Counted from the stretch's first letter, positions 1-11,134 are shown. The stretch is 64,000 nt of DNA from Labia minor (GCA_963082975.1 OY720347.1:13250225-13314224), one strand, 5' to 3'. Numbers and translations: made by a program. The notes: generated from the letters alone by a model not told the origin.

Positions 1-1
1 C

Positions 2-1378
2 TACGAAACAACCACAGTCCAAGTAACATTTCCTACCCGCAGTCCGAAAGATTTGAGAGAATCTCAGATGAGAGATGACGAATTAAGACCTCAAATTATC
101 TCCCTAGAAAAAGAAGATCCTGATAGTGACACCGCCAACCTGATGGAAAAGGGCTACGTAATGAATCAAGGAATTCTATACAGGTATTCACCGACTTCGG
201 ATTCTGAAGAAGCCCAGTTTGTGGTTCCCGCACAAGACCGGGAGAAAATTCTGAGAGAATACCACGATTCTCCTACCGCCGGACACTATGGAGCCGACGG
301 AACTTATAATCGGATCTCTTCACGATATTATTGGACTGGAATGCGAACGTATATCACTAATTACGTTAAGAATTGCCCAGAATGTAATCGATATAAGCCC
401 TCAAACCAAAAACCCACTGGATTATTAAGAACTCCTATCTATGCACAACGATTCGAAACCCTTTCAATCGATTTGTTTGGCCCCCTTCCTGAAACTAAAT
501 CTGGAAAGAGATGGATTTTTATTGTTGAAGATTGTAACACTCGATGGGTGGAATTGTTTGCTTTAACTAAGGCCACAGCCAAAGAGTGTGCAGAAATCCT
601 ACTGGAAGAAGTCTTTTTAAGATATGGTTTACCTAGAAGACTTATTAGTGATAATGGAACACAGTTTGTAGGCGGGGTCATGCAGCAATTATGTTATCTC
701 CTACAAATTGATCAATGTTTCACCCCTGTATATCATCCACAAGCCAACCCTGTTGAACGAAAGAATCGAGACCTCAAACCACGATTAGCCATTCTGGTAG
801 AAGATAAACATGATACATGGGAAGAGAAATTATCTGTGATCCGATTTGCCATGAATAGTGCCCCCTGTGACACTACCGGACACTCCGCCGCGTATTTGCA
901 ATTCGGCAGAGAACTCAGAACAATAGAGGACGTCCATCATGACATCCGACAAATCATAGATAACGACAACTTCATACCTGAAATAACCCCATATCTCAGA
1001 AAATTCGCAAAAATATCTCAAGTCGTCCGTGAACGAATAGAGTGGAAACAGGAACAACGCAAGAGCTATGCGGACAAACATCGTCGGCCTAGCATGAGAT
1101 TTTCCCCTGGGGATAAAATATGGGTTACCTCACACCCACACAGTAAGGCCAGCTCCAAACGAACTGCCAAGTTCTGCCCAAGACGCGATGGGCCATATAT
1201 AATACGGACCCAAAGGTCCCCAGTCACCTTTGAGATCGCTTCGTTAGAAGATCCTAACACTCCATTAGGCACCTACCATGTTTCCGCGATTAAGCCATGT
1301 TTGACCTCAGAGACAAACCCCGTAATTCCTCTGCGAAGGAGGGGGAGACCGCGGAAGCATCCATCTGTTACGAACTAA
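2..1378 (+). CDS. Ty3/gypsy retrotransposon pol, integrase end (5' partial)
   Basis: C-terminal part of a Ty3/gypsy polyprotein; the frame is open from base 2, so the gene runs off the left edge and TTG at 53 is not a real start. In order it shows a zinc-binding HHCC module (two His near EYHDSPTAGHYG, then CPEC), the integrase core with its acidic triad (SIDLFGPL, SDNGTQF, HPQANPVERKN), a basic linker and a GPY/F-type module (GPYIIRTQ). The tail after RRRGRPRKH is basic. Integrase inserts the cDNA into host chromosomes. The frame has no stop or frameshift over about 459 residues and no env-like frame follows, so the copy looks young. Clade was not determined; BEL is less likely given the GPY/F module. 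Confidence 0.9.
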   Translation, partial: YETTTVQVTFPTRSPKDLRESQMRDDELRPQIISLEKEDPDSDTANLMEKGYVMNQGILYRYSPTSDSEEAQFVVPAQDREKILREYHDSPTAGHYGADGTYNRISSRYYWTGMRTYITNYVKNCPECNRYKPSNQKPTGLLRTPIYAQRFETLSIDLFGPLPETKSGKRWIFIVEDCNTRWVELFALTKATAKECAEILLEEVFLRYGLPRRLISDNGTQFVGGVMQQLCYLLQIDQCFTPVYHPQANPVERKNRDLKPRLAILVEDKHDTWEEKLSVIRFAMNSAPCDTTGHSAAYLQFGRELRTIEDVHHDIRQIIDNDNFIPEITPYLRKFAKISQVVRERIEWKQEQRKSYADKHRRPSMRFSPGDKIWVTSHPHSKASSKRTAKFCPRRDGPYIIRTQRSPVTFEIASLEDPNTPLGTYHVSAIKPCLTSETNPVIPLRRRGRPRKHPSVTN

Positions 1379-1421
1379 CCTGATCCCTTATCGGGACGAT
1401 GTCGGAATCAGAGGGGGAGTC

Positions 1422-1875
1422 TGTAACGGATGCTATATTTATAGGTTTATATTAAAATATTAGTTCTAAGATAATGGATAAGAGGTGTTCATTGTTTTAT
1501 CAAGAGATGGCGTTACTATGTAACAAGTCACTTTCCTATTTAATATTCTCTTGATGGATTAATGGGCATTTCGATTCATTAAAATTATAATAATTCCTTG
1601 TTAAATTATATTATTAGTTATTGTATTAGTTTGTCAATTTGTGAAAATCTCTCATCTTATACACGTCATCTTTGGGGAGCTCTGAATGGTCGCCTAAGAT
1701 CACGTGTCTCAGGGGAGCATATAGCCTAGCAGGCATGATAACAACGCCATTATTATGACGCTTCCTCTCTAAAAGTGTAGATAATCATTTTCTCTGTAAA
1801 GTTATTTTTTTTATTAAATATATTTGTGAATATATATTTGTGTTTTTCTCTCCCTGAGAAAATAAATTCTTTACA
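1422..1875 (+). repeat. Putative 3' LTR of the gypsy element
   Basis: A purine-rich run (GAGGGGGAG, 1411-1419) lies about 30 bases after the integrase stop, as a polypurine tract would. The LTR is read as starting TGTAACGG at 1422 and ending at CA 1874-1875, just after an AATAAA at 1861. The partner 5' LTR is outside the window, so both boundaries are inferred. Confidence 0.55.
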
Positions 1876-2055
1876 ACTTGGCTCTCGACCCGGGCCTCTC
1901 CTCACACCCTGTGACGAATTTAATATAAATTGGCTCTCCACGTGACACCACGTGGGAAGGACTTCTACACCTTGGTTTCCAACGCGGGACCATTTTACTA
2001 CAATTTACCCCTCAACGTGGGACCACGTGGGATAACTTCCACCAAGCGATTTCCA
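1876..2055 (+). other. Primer-binding-site-like leader segments after the LTR
   Basis: Directly after the proposed LTR end are three related segments beginning TTGG (about 1878, 1930 and 1972) and the repeated phrase CACGTGGGA. They resemble primer-binding-site/leader DNA, which normally follows a 5' LTR rather than a 3' LTR. This is GC-richer than the DNA to its right. Confidence 0.35.
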
Positions 2056-2479
2056 ACCAGAAAATCTCTTACAATATTCCTTTTGATTTCTATAATTTAA
2101 TGAATTTACCAATATATTTTATGATTTATATTTTTATCTAGAATTTGAATTTTTAACTTAATTAAATTTAAATAATTATATATATATATAAAAAAAAATA
2201 TATAAAGATTTCAATGATGTAAAAAATATTTACACAAAAAAAAAACAAAAATTAGATCAAACATGATTGTGTTTTCTTTAGACAAATCAAATGAATAACA
2301 CCAGGAAAAGTAATAAAATAATTTTTTCAAATTAAGTACAAATTAGATTATTCTTATATAAATAATACGTATTTTATATGAATTCATTTAAATTACAAAT
2401 TTATTTTTGTAAGTTGCTATCAATCTCTTTCATATAAAAATAAATAAAAAAAAAAATAAAAAAATTTCTTTCTATAAAC
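2056..2479. other. AT-rich spacer
   Basis: A/T-rich sequence with TA and poly-A tracts. No coding signal or recognisable repeat. Confidence 0.6.
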
Positions 2480-3026
2480 AATCTTATTCTAAATTATTAT
2501 AATATTAATATGAAATGAAAATGGTATAAATGTCCAAAGGTAAGAGTCAAGAAGTGAGGCTTATCAAGGTTTATCATTTAGAGGTCTTATTTACATTAAC
2601 TAATTAGTAATCAATGAGACCGTAATAATTTTTTATACTTTATTATTAGTTTTTTGTTTGGTTAAAGAATATACTGAATATATACCGGAATATGTATTCA
2701 TTTAGATTTTAGTAAATTTTAAATAAATAAAAACTAGAAATTTAAATACTACTAATTTTTATATAAAAAATAATAATGTTTCTTTTTTCTACATCTCATA
2801 GAATTAATATTCTATATGACTAAAAGATTAACCTTATTTTTCATATTTAGTCATTTAGGGACATCTCGAAACCTTAAGGGAAATTGATAAATAGCTGATC
2901 AATATTTATGAATTTAATCTTTTTTACTATAGTATTCCTATCACGAAAATTTTCGATTTTGAGATTTTGATGTTTTTATACGTTTTGAAAGTTCCTGAAT
3001 CATTTTCACTAAGGTTGAGAAAAATG

Positions 3027-3061
<35 letters not shown>

Positions 3062-3424
3062 TTGTGTGTGCGTGGACAAGATTACGCAAAAACGGTTTGA
3101 GCTAGAATCATGAAATTTGGTATACGGGCATTATTCAAAATTCGTAGTTTTCCATCAACTTTTAAGAAATGTAGCTCGACCGGAAGAGGGTCATTACCTA
3201 CAACGTTTTGATTTTTTTTCCTCTAATGTGACCGTAAAAATAAAACTATATGTTTGATAATTTTTCACATAATTAAAAATTGCATAAAACTGCTATATAT
3301 AGAATTCCAACTTGATTGAATCGCTGAAAGTACCAGAATTAATTTTTTAATTTTTCACTCTTACCTTTGGACATTTATACCACTTTCATTTCATATTAAT
3401 ATTATAATAATTTAGAATAAGATT
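2480..3424. repeat. Fold-back structure with 67-bp arms
   Basis: Bases 2480-2546 reappear inverted at 3358-3424 with one mismatch seen over 67 bp. The 811-bp interior holds a damaged HINE-A copy that runs up to the right arm. It could be a TIR element that received the HINE, or the result of a local inverted duplication. Confidence 0.75.
2926..3357 (+). mobile_element. HINE-A copy, damaged
   Basis: Matches the repeated HINE-A body: GATTTTGATGTTTTTATACG, a (TC)n/(TG)n microsatellite at 3007-3070, AAAAACGGTTTGAGCTAGAA, GAAGAGGGTCATTACCTACA. The 5' hairpin is deleted (ACTAT joins AGTATT directly) and the 3' end is missing, cut by the right arm of the fold-back. Confidence 0.8.
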
Positions 3425-3545
3425 ACGGACGGACAGACATCCTGCTACTAATACTTTTTTCTGTTAAGAAAATCCATGATTCGTGGAGATATGTAAAAAT
3501 CTCCACATGTGAAATTTGGTGTGAAAAATATACCTCGTCGGTCGG
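3425..3545 (-). mobile_element. HINE-B fragment (5' end)
   Basis: Runs from the GGACGGACAGACATC microsatellite to CGTCGGTCGG, the inverted 5' terminus of the HINE-B family. It abuts the fold-back arm. Only the 5' part is present. Confidence 0.7.
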
Positions 3546-3734
3546 AAAAAATCGATCTGTATAGATTTCAGCCTCATGAAAAATAATCTTTGTTAGTTTT
3601 TTCTTAATTTGAAATATGAATTTTAATAATAAAAAAAAATGGGCTTCCTTAAATTCAAAAGATATTATAAATAAAATAAAATTAAAAATATTTATTTTAA
3701 TAATATTTTGTATTCAAATTACGAAATATATATT

Positions 3735-3990
3735 ATGTTAAAGGCGCCATTGGGTGTGTGGGTCGCTACCCACATTCACATGGTCCCGGGCCTAGCAAGG
3801 GAATTTCACTAGCTGGGGACTATGGGACGGAGTCAACCCAGCCCCCGGGAACAACATTGGGGAAAAGCTACTTGATAGCTCCTCTGTTCAAGTAAATCAA
3901 GGTAAAGGTAGAGATGACCCGTTCTACTGATCATAGGACACCTCACTTGATAGGCGTTGTCTTTGTGTAGGACGTACAAAAGTCAGAGGT
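3735..3990. other. GC-rich block of unknown origin
   Basis: A 250-bp island far richer in G+C than its surroundings, from GGCGCCATTGGGTGTG to about GTCAGAGG. All six frames are broken. It may be untranslated sequence of a retroelement, but I recognise no family. Confidence 0.45.
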
Positions 3991-4311
3991 TATGTATTAT
4001 GTTATATCTACAGTCCATACTTTTCAGTCTTTCGGTGCATTAATACGTACGTTTAAGGGCGTTTATGACTATTTTTTTAATTTATGCTCTTTTAAATTAT
4101 TTGAAATTGTTGGGAATAATTTTTTTAAAGTACCAAGCTGTGGATCGGTGATCCAGGAAGTATATTATTATATGTGCTTTTAAAAAATCTAAAAGTCATC
4201 TGATAATTTAAATTTAATTATTTTATTTTTCAATTTGTCTTTATCAAAATAGTTTAATATTTATTAATACTTGAAGAAAGTTATGGGGACCGCTCGTTTC
4301 ATGTACTATAA

Positions 4312-4577
4312 CAGAGGTTCCCAAACTTTTTCGGTATACGGCTCCCATAATACATCGGATTTTTTTAGCGATTCCCTTAATTAGGGTGACCATATTTCGA
4401 AAACACCAAACCGGGACTAACGGTCACCTTTTTTTTCTTTTTAGAACCATATTGAAAAAAATTTTGAAAAAAGTACGAAATGTTCAAAAGCTTTGTCCAG
4501 AAAACGAAAACGTTTGAGCTTTTTTTAGAATCAAAAAATTATTTCAAGTATTAGGAAATTAAGTTTGGGAATCACTG
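4312..4577. mobile_element. hAT-type MITE, TSD TACTATAA
   Basis: 266-bp non-autonomous element with ends CAGAGGTTCCCAAACT and AAGTTTGGGAATCACTG, flanked by a perfect 8-bp duplication TACTATAA (4304-4311, 4578-4585), as hAT transposases make. The interior has a GGGTGACCATA segment that may be a further insert. Confidence 0.88.
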
Positions 4578-4585
4578 TACTATAA

Positions 4586-5545
4586 TAAAAAAAATATTAA
4601 AAAAATGATTGAAAATTAATATAATCAAATTTGTAAAAAAATAATTTTCTTGTTCCTGAATTTTAATTATTATCATTTCATACAATCATATTATAACTAA
4701 TAAAATTATTTTATTTATTTTAATTATTAATTCAAATAATATTAAAATTATATAAAAAAATGGCATTAAATTTTATGATTGGAAAATTCTTTTCTATGGG
4801 TTATCAATGCGGGCGGATATCTTCGTTGAGTCGAAATGTTCTTAAAAGATATGGGTCCAATCAAATGTCCTAAGATAACATGAGGATATCTATATAATAT
4901 ATTTTGATAAGAACTTACATTATATAAAACGATAAACTCAAAATTCACATTTCTAATCACTAAGTTATATTTAGAGTTGAGTTTATTTTCTCATTTTATC
5001 AATATTCTAATTTCATTTCAAGAAATGTATTTATTTATTTTATTTATAAAATAATATAATAAAATAAAATTGCTTATCTTTTTATATTTAGGTATATAAA
5101 TTAATATCCAGTTTTAACTAGATTTTTGTGCACAAAGAATTATTACTAAATTTGCTTGAATTATTATTATTATTATTATTTAATCATTAAATTATGTAAT
5201 TATATTCCAAAAAACACCTTATTGAATTTATTATACTCTAATCCTCATTAGGTAATTCATTGTTTAAATATTTCTTATATAGAGGAGAAAATTAATCTAA
5301 GAGAATTAAAAATTTATATGAAAATATAAAACTGTTAATCATTTATCTTATATACAGTATACTTATATAAATAAATATTAAATATTTTTTCCATAAATAG
5401 CTTAATCTTTTCCACATTTAAAATTTTTAGTTTCATATTTAATTATTAATTAAATTAATAAAGTATAAATGTAAATGAAACAAGATTATATGATTCATAA
5501 TTTTTTTATTTAAATTAAATTAAAATTAATCAAGATATATATATA
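4586..5545. other. AT-rich spacer
   Basis: A/T-rich sequence with an ATT-repeat near 5160. Short open frames here have no protein-like composition. No gene or repeat recognised. Confidence 0.6.
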
Positions 5546-6171
5546 CGAGGTTTAATCAAAGGAAAAGATGAATTTTGAATTATTTCGAAAAGTATTTATT
5601 TATATTCGTCAATATCCATTTTTTCCACTTCAAAGTAATTCCCCTCAGATATAATGCACTTCTTCCAATCGACGGAGCACTTCTGAAATTTGCTTTTCTG
5701 TATGACCATCAGTTCGTTCTTCGATTCCGACTTTATTTCATCAATTGTGACAAAACCCTTTCCTTTCATTGGTCTCTTCAGTTTTTGGAATAGGAGAAAG
5801 TCGCAGGGAGCCAAATCTGGTGAAAACGGTGGTTGAGGCATGATTTCGGTGTTGTTTTTGGCCAAAAAATCACGAACAAGCAATGATGGGTGAGCTGGCG
5901 CATTATCCATGATTTGTTTTTCCACAATTCCGATCTTGCAAACGTTGCATAATTCCTTGTAGTATTGTTTTTTGTTTTGTATTTTAAGTAAAAAATCGAA
6001 GAACACACAAAAACGTGACTAACTTTTTCAGTTCTCAAAAACAAACTACAAATCCAAAATGACTGATAATTTCAACATTTGAGAAACATATGTGTACCAA
6101 CATTAAAAAAATTTCGAATGTACATAACCCGCAAAAATTCAAAATTCACCTTTTCTTTTGAACAGACCTCG
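5546..6171 (-). mobile_element. Internally deleted mariner element
   Basis: Inverted ends start CGAGGTTTAATCAAAGG on the left and, read inverted from the right, CGAGGTCTGTTCAAAAG; both run into GAATTTTGAAT. TA precedes the left end. At 626 bp it is about half a full mariner; the middle and N-terminal coding DNA are gone. Confidence 0.85.
5596..6006 (-). pseudogene. Mariner transposase, C-terminal half
   Basis: C-terminal part of a mariner (IS630/Tc1 superfamily) DDE transposase. The second catalytic Asp (MDNAPAH) and third (PDLAPCD) are both present with 34 residues between them, the mariner DD34D spacing. Full mariner transposases are about 345 aa; roughly 115 recognisable residues remain, so the DNA-binding domain and first Asp are missing and the product cannot be active. 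The first 20 or so residues come from a different part of the element joined by the deletion. The C-terminal lysine- and acid-rich tail ends at the left TIR. Confidence 0.88.
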
Positions 6172-6689
6172 TGTATGTGTATATATATATACTTGATTAT
6201 ATTTTAAAAAACTATTGCGTTGAAATGTTGTTTACTTATTCCTATTTAGAAATGCATAACTTGGTTCAAGGATATATTCGTTAAAGTTGTCTTTACAATT
6301 TATATATTTATATGCATTATATACTTTATAAAATAAATAAATAATATTTTAAATTTCAATTAAAGAATTTTTTTTAATATTAATAATCGATATTAAATAC
6401 AAACTTAATAATTTAATCCTCTTCTTTATAGATATTGGAAGGAATGACGTTCTTTCAATTTGTTTTTATTGTCACTTTTACCCCGTAACCCTTGATCTCT
6501 AAATACGTAAATTAACAATATTTCTATACTGTTTAATTCTAGATTACTATCATAGAAATTATCTCATGTCAGTAAAATTACAAACACACATTATTTTTAA
6601 TTAATTTATTTCTTTTACAACGAACATAAAAACATAAAAATTAATAAATTAATAAAAAAAAAATTAAGGATTTACGTTCTACTACCCTT
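6172..6689. other. AT-rich spacer
   Basis: TATA-repeat followed by A/T-rich sequence; nothing coding or repeated recognised. Confidence 0.55.
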
Positions 6690-6979
6690 AAGCCTAGTTT
6701 ACACGGGCTCAGTAGTTGTCATTAGTTCAGGGGTGGGCAAATACTTTTATGCGCGGGCTTTTTGAACGCCCGCCAGCCCGTTGAAAAAGTTGGCTCTTAT
6801 TTTGATTTTTCGTTCAATATGTCTCTAAAAACAAAAGATAAATTTTTTTTATTAGTGTTTTCAAAATATGGTCCTCTGGCCCGGGAGACATTTTGAAAAT
6901 TTCATTTTAGGCCGCGCTTAAAAGTATTTGCCCACCCCTGAACTAACGACAAGTACTAAGCCCGTGTTAACTAGGCTTT
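6690..6979. mobile_element. Palindromic MITE with ~60-bp TIRs and hAT-like inner ends
   Basis: Near-perfect inverted arms of about 60 bp start AGCCTAGTT(T/A)ACACGGGC and continue through the inner motif CAGGGGTGGGCAAATACTTT (6728; inverted, ending 6940). The inner motif is a typical hAT terminus, but the bases flanking it are inverted rather than directly duplicated, so the whole unit behaves as one fold-back element or a nested pair. Confidence 0.75.
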
Positions 6980-7832
6980 ACAAATCAAATATTTAAAATT
7001 TTATAATAGATTGATTTTTTTTTATTTATATCATTAATAAATTAAAATTTAGACAAACTTTCAAAATATTTATCATAAAAAATTATTTCTCCAAGGAAAT
7101 CATTTACTCTTAATTTTTGAAGAAAAAAAAAATAATATTAAATTATCATTAATTAATAAATAAATTCACATATTTAAAATTTAATATTTATTATTATAGT
7201 AATTAATAGAATCATAAATAAAGAGTAAAATTTTCGACATAAATCATTCGAATCATTTTATACTTTATGTTTTATATCAGAATAAAACAATTATAGTTTC
7301 CACTAATCATTCTATTTCCGTAAAGATAAGATATAATGTCATATTATTTATTTATATACATTTAAACACACGTAAAATGAAAAAAAAACTCTTACTTAGA
7401 TTATTTTTAGTTTCCAGTTACATAAAAAATAGCAGCATACAATATAATATTTGCATAAAAAGATAAACATAGAAAAGTATTTGTTATTTGTATGATGATC
7501 AGGTTAAACTGATGATTAAATTTTATATATATATATATATATGAGTTTAAGAAAAAAAAGGTCTGAAGAAGGATTAAGTTTGCATTGATAAACTCTTGAA
7601 TGCAAAGTCGATCAAAATAAATATATTTATTTATTTAAAACAAATTCTAATAGAATTGTTTTAACTACATGAGACAGAGAGAGTACTTACAGAACCACAC
7701 AGAAAAAAAAAGAAATCTTTTCACTTTTAAACATCCTATGACAGAACAGCACCTATCAAGTAGTTAGCCACCTAAGCAGTTTAGTGGTGTTGTATGTTTA
7801 GTACAACGGATTCTTTCAACCATTATCTAGCT
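6980..7832. other. AT-rich spacer with (AT)n
   Basis: A/T-rich sequence including a (TA) run near 7523. The last 150 bases are less AT-biased, but no frame is protein-like. Confidence 0.5.
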
Positions 7833-8215
7833 CAGTGATTCTCAACCACTTTGCCGCGAGTTTTTCAAAATGTGCCGCCAAATTTTACAAATGTAAAGTT
7901 TTAATTAAAAAAAATACTTATTTATTTTACATGTATGTAAAAGGTAAAATGTTTTTGCGATCAGGCTCTTAAACATTTTCGATTTTTCAATATGGCTCTA
8001 AGTATCACCAAGTGTGCCCACCCCTGTTATATTATTTCAGAAATGTGCCCGACTATTGAAAATGGTTGCCGACCCCTCTTTATTATCCTAAACTATATTA
8101 CACGGTCTATTATAGGTAAGTAAATAACTTTTACACTTATCTTTTTCTTTGTGTGCAGCCAAATTTTTAAACCATTAAAAGTGTGCCGAGGTAAAAAAAA
8201 GGTTAAGAATCACTG
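7833..8215. mobile_element. hAT-type MITE, TSD ATCTAGCT/ATCTCGCT
   Basis: 383 bp with ends CAGTGATTCTCAACCACTTT and GGTTAAGAATCACTG. The flanking 8-mers match at 7 of 8 bases. The inner motif GTGCCG is shared with the copy at 20359-20582, so they are one family. Confidence 0.88.
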
Positions 8216-8832
8216 ATCTCGCTTCTTTGACCGAGTACTAGACTCCAGAAAGAGAACAATTTGCTTGCAATGTCCGGAAAACAAAACCACGCCTACAATA
8301 TTTATACATATTAAATCATTTTAAAAATAGATGAAATTTTACCAATTCTTGTTTTAAAGTTAGAATGATAAAAAAAGAATACTTGGTCTAAAGCCAATCA
8401 TTATCATGTTGTGCAATAATAGAGGTTATTTAATTAATATTTACAACTCCAAATGTGTTCTGATCAGTGAATTTTTGAAGCACTTTCAGTATTTAAATAT
8501 TTTCAATTCCTTTAAAATAACTAAGTAGATATATTAACATGGCAATTAAATATAATGTGTAATTTTTTGTATGTGAGTACTCTTACCATTTATTAAATTA
8601 ATTAATAATTTTAAAAAAATGAACTGTAGTAAGTCGATTTGAAATAAATTAATTTTCAAACATTTTATATCTATATATTAAGTATCAAAAATAAATATTT
8701 TTAAAACTTGAATTAAAATGACTAAATTATATTATCTTGGGTTTTTTTTAGTTTAATTACTCAATTATTAATTACTACTATAATTTAAATGAAATATTTT
8801 CCGACAATGAATATAAAATTAATACTTTTTAA

Positions 8833-9098
8833 ACTACCACTTCTGGTTTCCGGATATACACCAAAAGTTGATAAATTCATGCTAGTGAAGTAAATATATC
8901 AAATTTTATCAAAATCCGTTGAGCCGTTCAAGTTGAACACGTCTAAACGGACACACAATGGACAGATGGACGGACAGGCATCATGCTAAAAATACTTTTT
9001 TCTGTTAACCAAATGCATGATTCGTGGAGATATGTAAAAATCTCCACTTGTGAAATTTGGTGTGAAAACAATACCTTCACTTCCTATCGTCGGACGGT
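8833..9098 (-). mobile_element. HINE-B fragment
   Basis: Inverted HINE-B sequence: ACCACTTCTGGTTTCCGG, CAAAATCCGTTGAGCCGTTC, the GGACAGATGGACGGACAG microsatellite, GTGGAGATATGTAAAAATCT, ending at CGTCGGACGGTAA. The 3' half of the element is absent. Confidence 0.75.
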
Positions 9099-9300
9099 AA
9101 AAAAGTGAGAGCATTAATCTCATTTCATTTATAAAGAAAATAATTAAATTTTTTAAAATAAAATTAACAAAAAAAAAGATTTAAATAAATAGGATAACTA
9201 CTTATATAAAAGACTCTTATAAAATATATTGGTTTAAATATCTTTAAAAATTTACATTGAAACCGGGAATTCTGTTTTTTTTCTTCTTCATTTATATTAT

Positions 9301-9600
9301 TACTAGCTGGCCAAATTCGCACAGATATAGTAATGAATAAATGCGAAATCTTCGCAATGGCCAGCTAGTATTCTAATAATAATTTTGAAATTAAACCAGA
9401 GCGACACACTGAGCGTTGTTTAATTGGATCGGTTTTTTGCCCATAACTTTGGAACGGATCAACTTTTTTGAAATTTTCAACCTTATACCTTATCTTTGGG
9501 TCATGACAGTTCTAATGATACCCGAACCATTAGGATCTATGATTTAGGAGTTTCGGATTTCGTAGTCGTTTAATTATATAGATAAGTAACTATAAATAAT
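9301..9600. repeat. 70-bp hairpin with downstream repeat-like DNA
   Basis: ACTAGCTGGCCA at 9302 returns inverted as TGGCCAGCTAGT near 9369, with a second inverted pair (TTCGCA/TGCGAA) inside. The following 200 bp (GCCCATAACTTTGGAACGGA and on) has the even composition of a dispersed repeat. Possibly the start of another HINE-like element. Confidence 0.45.
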
Positions 9601-9857
9601 TTGATAAACGTAACCAAACAGGAAATAAACAAATTAAATTTTGATTTCTTTTTATTAAGGATATTAAGGATAAAAAGCAAAATGTGCAGCATCGTACACG
9701 TGGCGGAAGTGAAACTTCTTACAATCTAGAGAATAAGATAAATTTTAGTTGAGAGTGTGAGTGAGAGAGAAATAGAGAAAAATAAAGGGATCATTTCGAA
9801 AGACATATAACAGTATAAAATTTTCGTAACAAATATTCGCTTTATTATTATTATTAT

Positions 9858-10427
9858 CTACTCTATCATCATATCTACATTGCCTGTACTATTGTCGGTT
9901 GGTGATTCAATTGGTAATACTGATATTAATGGCTTGTGATAACTAAAATAAGATATATATGTTCGTGATTCGATATTTTCTATATAACGTGTAAAAACAG
10001 CATCTATTGTAGTTCCAGATTTTGTTGTTGATTCCTTGGGATCGTTATTTATAAGCAGACCAAATGTTTCTCGAAGAAAGTTGATCAACGGCAACGAATC
10101 ATCAGATCCAAAATTTACATTAAAATCTCCCCCGAGAATTAGAGGGATTTTATCTTCGCCTCGTTCAAGTGCATTAGCACCTGTGTGGCTATAAACCAGT
10201 AGTGAACGGTGTATGAAATAAATAATATCGTCTAAATTTTGGTCGTTATTTTTTTTCGGCATAGTGAAATCAGTGGAGTAGAGAAAAGCAGTTTTAAATG
10301 CAATAATAATTTTAAATTGATTTAGTAGTGTTAAAGTAATGTTGAGATTCGGATAAATAACGTGAATGGTCATCGACGCACATAACTGTATGTGTTGGCG
10401 TGTGAATCGCCGACCATGTTCACACAC
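9858..10427 (-). pseudogene. Helentron-type endonuclease (EEP fold), C-terminal fragment
   Basis: The last 130 or so residues carry endonuclease/exonuclease/phosphatase motifs: PLILGGDFNVNF (metal/catalytic D-x-N), TTKSGTTIDAVF (the G-T-x-I-D motif) and SYFSYHKPLISV (the terminal S-x-H motif). This wording is that of the endonuclease fused to the C-terminus of Helentron Rep-helicase proteins in animals, rather than of a LINE endonuclease. The first 50 or so residues read like noise, so the real coding remnant begins near FTMPKKNNDQNLDDII. No reverse transcriptase follows. An AP-type LINE endonuclease is the main alternative. Confidence 0.72.
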
Positions 10428-10530
10428 ACAATTACATGCGTCGGTATGCGTGCACGCTGTATATTTGACTTGAGAATTTTAATTATTTCACGATATATAT
10501 ATATATATATATATATAAATATCAATTTTT

Positions 10531-11134
10531 ACTATCTCGCCAGAGATAGTATTGCGATCACGAAAATTTTCGATGTTGAGATTTTGATGTTTTTATACGT
10601 TTTGAAGGTTCCTGAATCATTTTCACTAAGGTTGAGAAAAATGTCTGTATGTGTGTGTGTGTGTATGTATGTAGGCAAGATTACGCAAAAACGGTTTGAG
10701 CTAGAATGATGAAATTTGGTACATGGACATTATTCAAAATTCATAGTTTTCTATCAACTTTTGAGAAATGTAGGTCAACCGGAAGAGGGTCATTACCTAC
10801 AACGTTTTGATTTTTTTTCCTCTAAAGTGACCGTAAAAATAAAGATATATGTTTGATAATTTTTCACATGATTAATAATTGTATAAAACTGCTATATATA
10901 GAATTTCAGCTTGATTGATTCGCTAAAATTACCAGAATTAATTTTTTAACACTGCAAATCTCACGCGCCAACACGTAACGTGGTGCCATCAACAAAAAGC
11001 CAAACATGCGCTGGTTTAATATTTATTATTTATTATTTATAATTTATAATTAATTAAATTTAATTTAAATATAATATATTATGTTATTTAATCCAATTCA
11101 AATTGCGAGATAGTCGAGTGGAGACACTCCAGCT
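10531..11134 (+). mobile_element. HINE-A copy, near full length
   Basis: Starts ACTATCTCGCCAGAGATAGT, contains a (TG)n/(TATG)n microsatellite at about 10644-10673, then CACGCGCCAACACGTAACGT, and ends GCGAGATAGT followed by the hairpin GAGTG-GAGA-CACTC and CAGCT. The 5' ACTATCTCGC is the inverse of the subterminal GCGAGATAGT. It is about 604 bp and has no coding capacity. Confidence 0.85.

Noticed and set aside
439-1272. Minus-strand open frames of 68-83 residues
   Set aside because: They lie antisense to the gypsy integrase frame and have no motifs.
3007-3070. CRISPR or satellite array
   Set aside because: Simple TC/TG microsatellite inside a HINE-A copy, without spacers.
5575-5793. Plus-strand open frame over the mariner
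   Set aside because: Antisense to the transposase remnant.
10392-10709. Plus-strand frame rich in Tyr/Ile/Val-Cys repeats
   Set aside because: It translates a TATA tract and the HINE-A microsatellite; similar spurious frames occur in the copies at 23242 and 18342.
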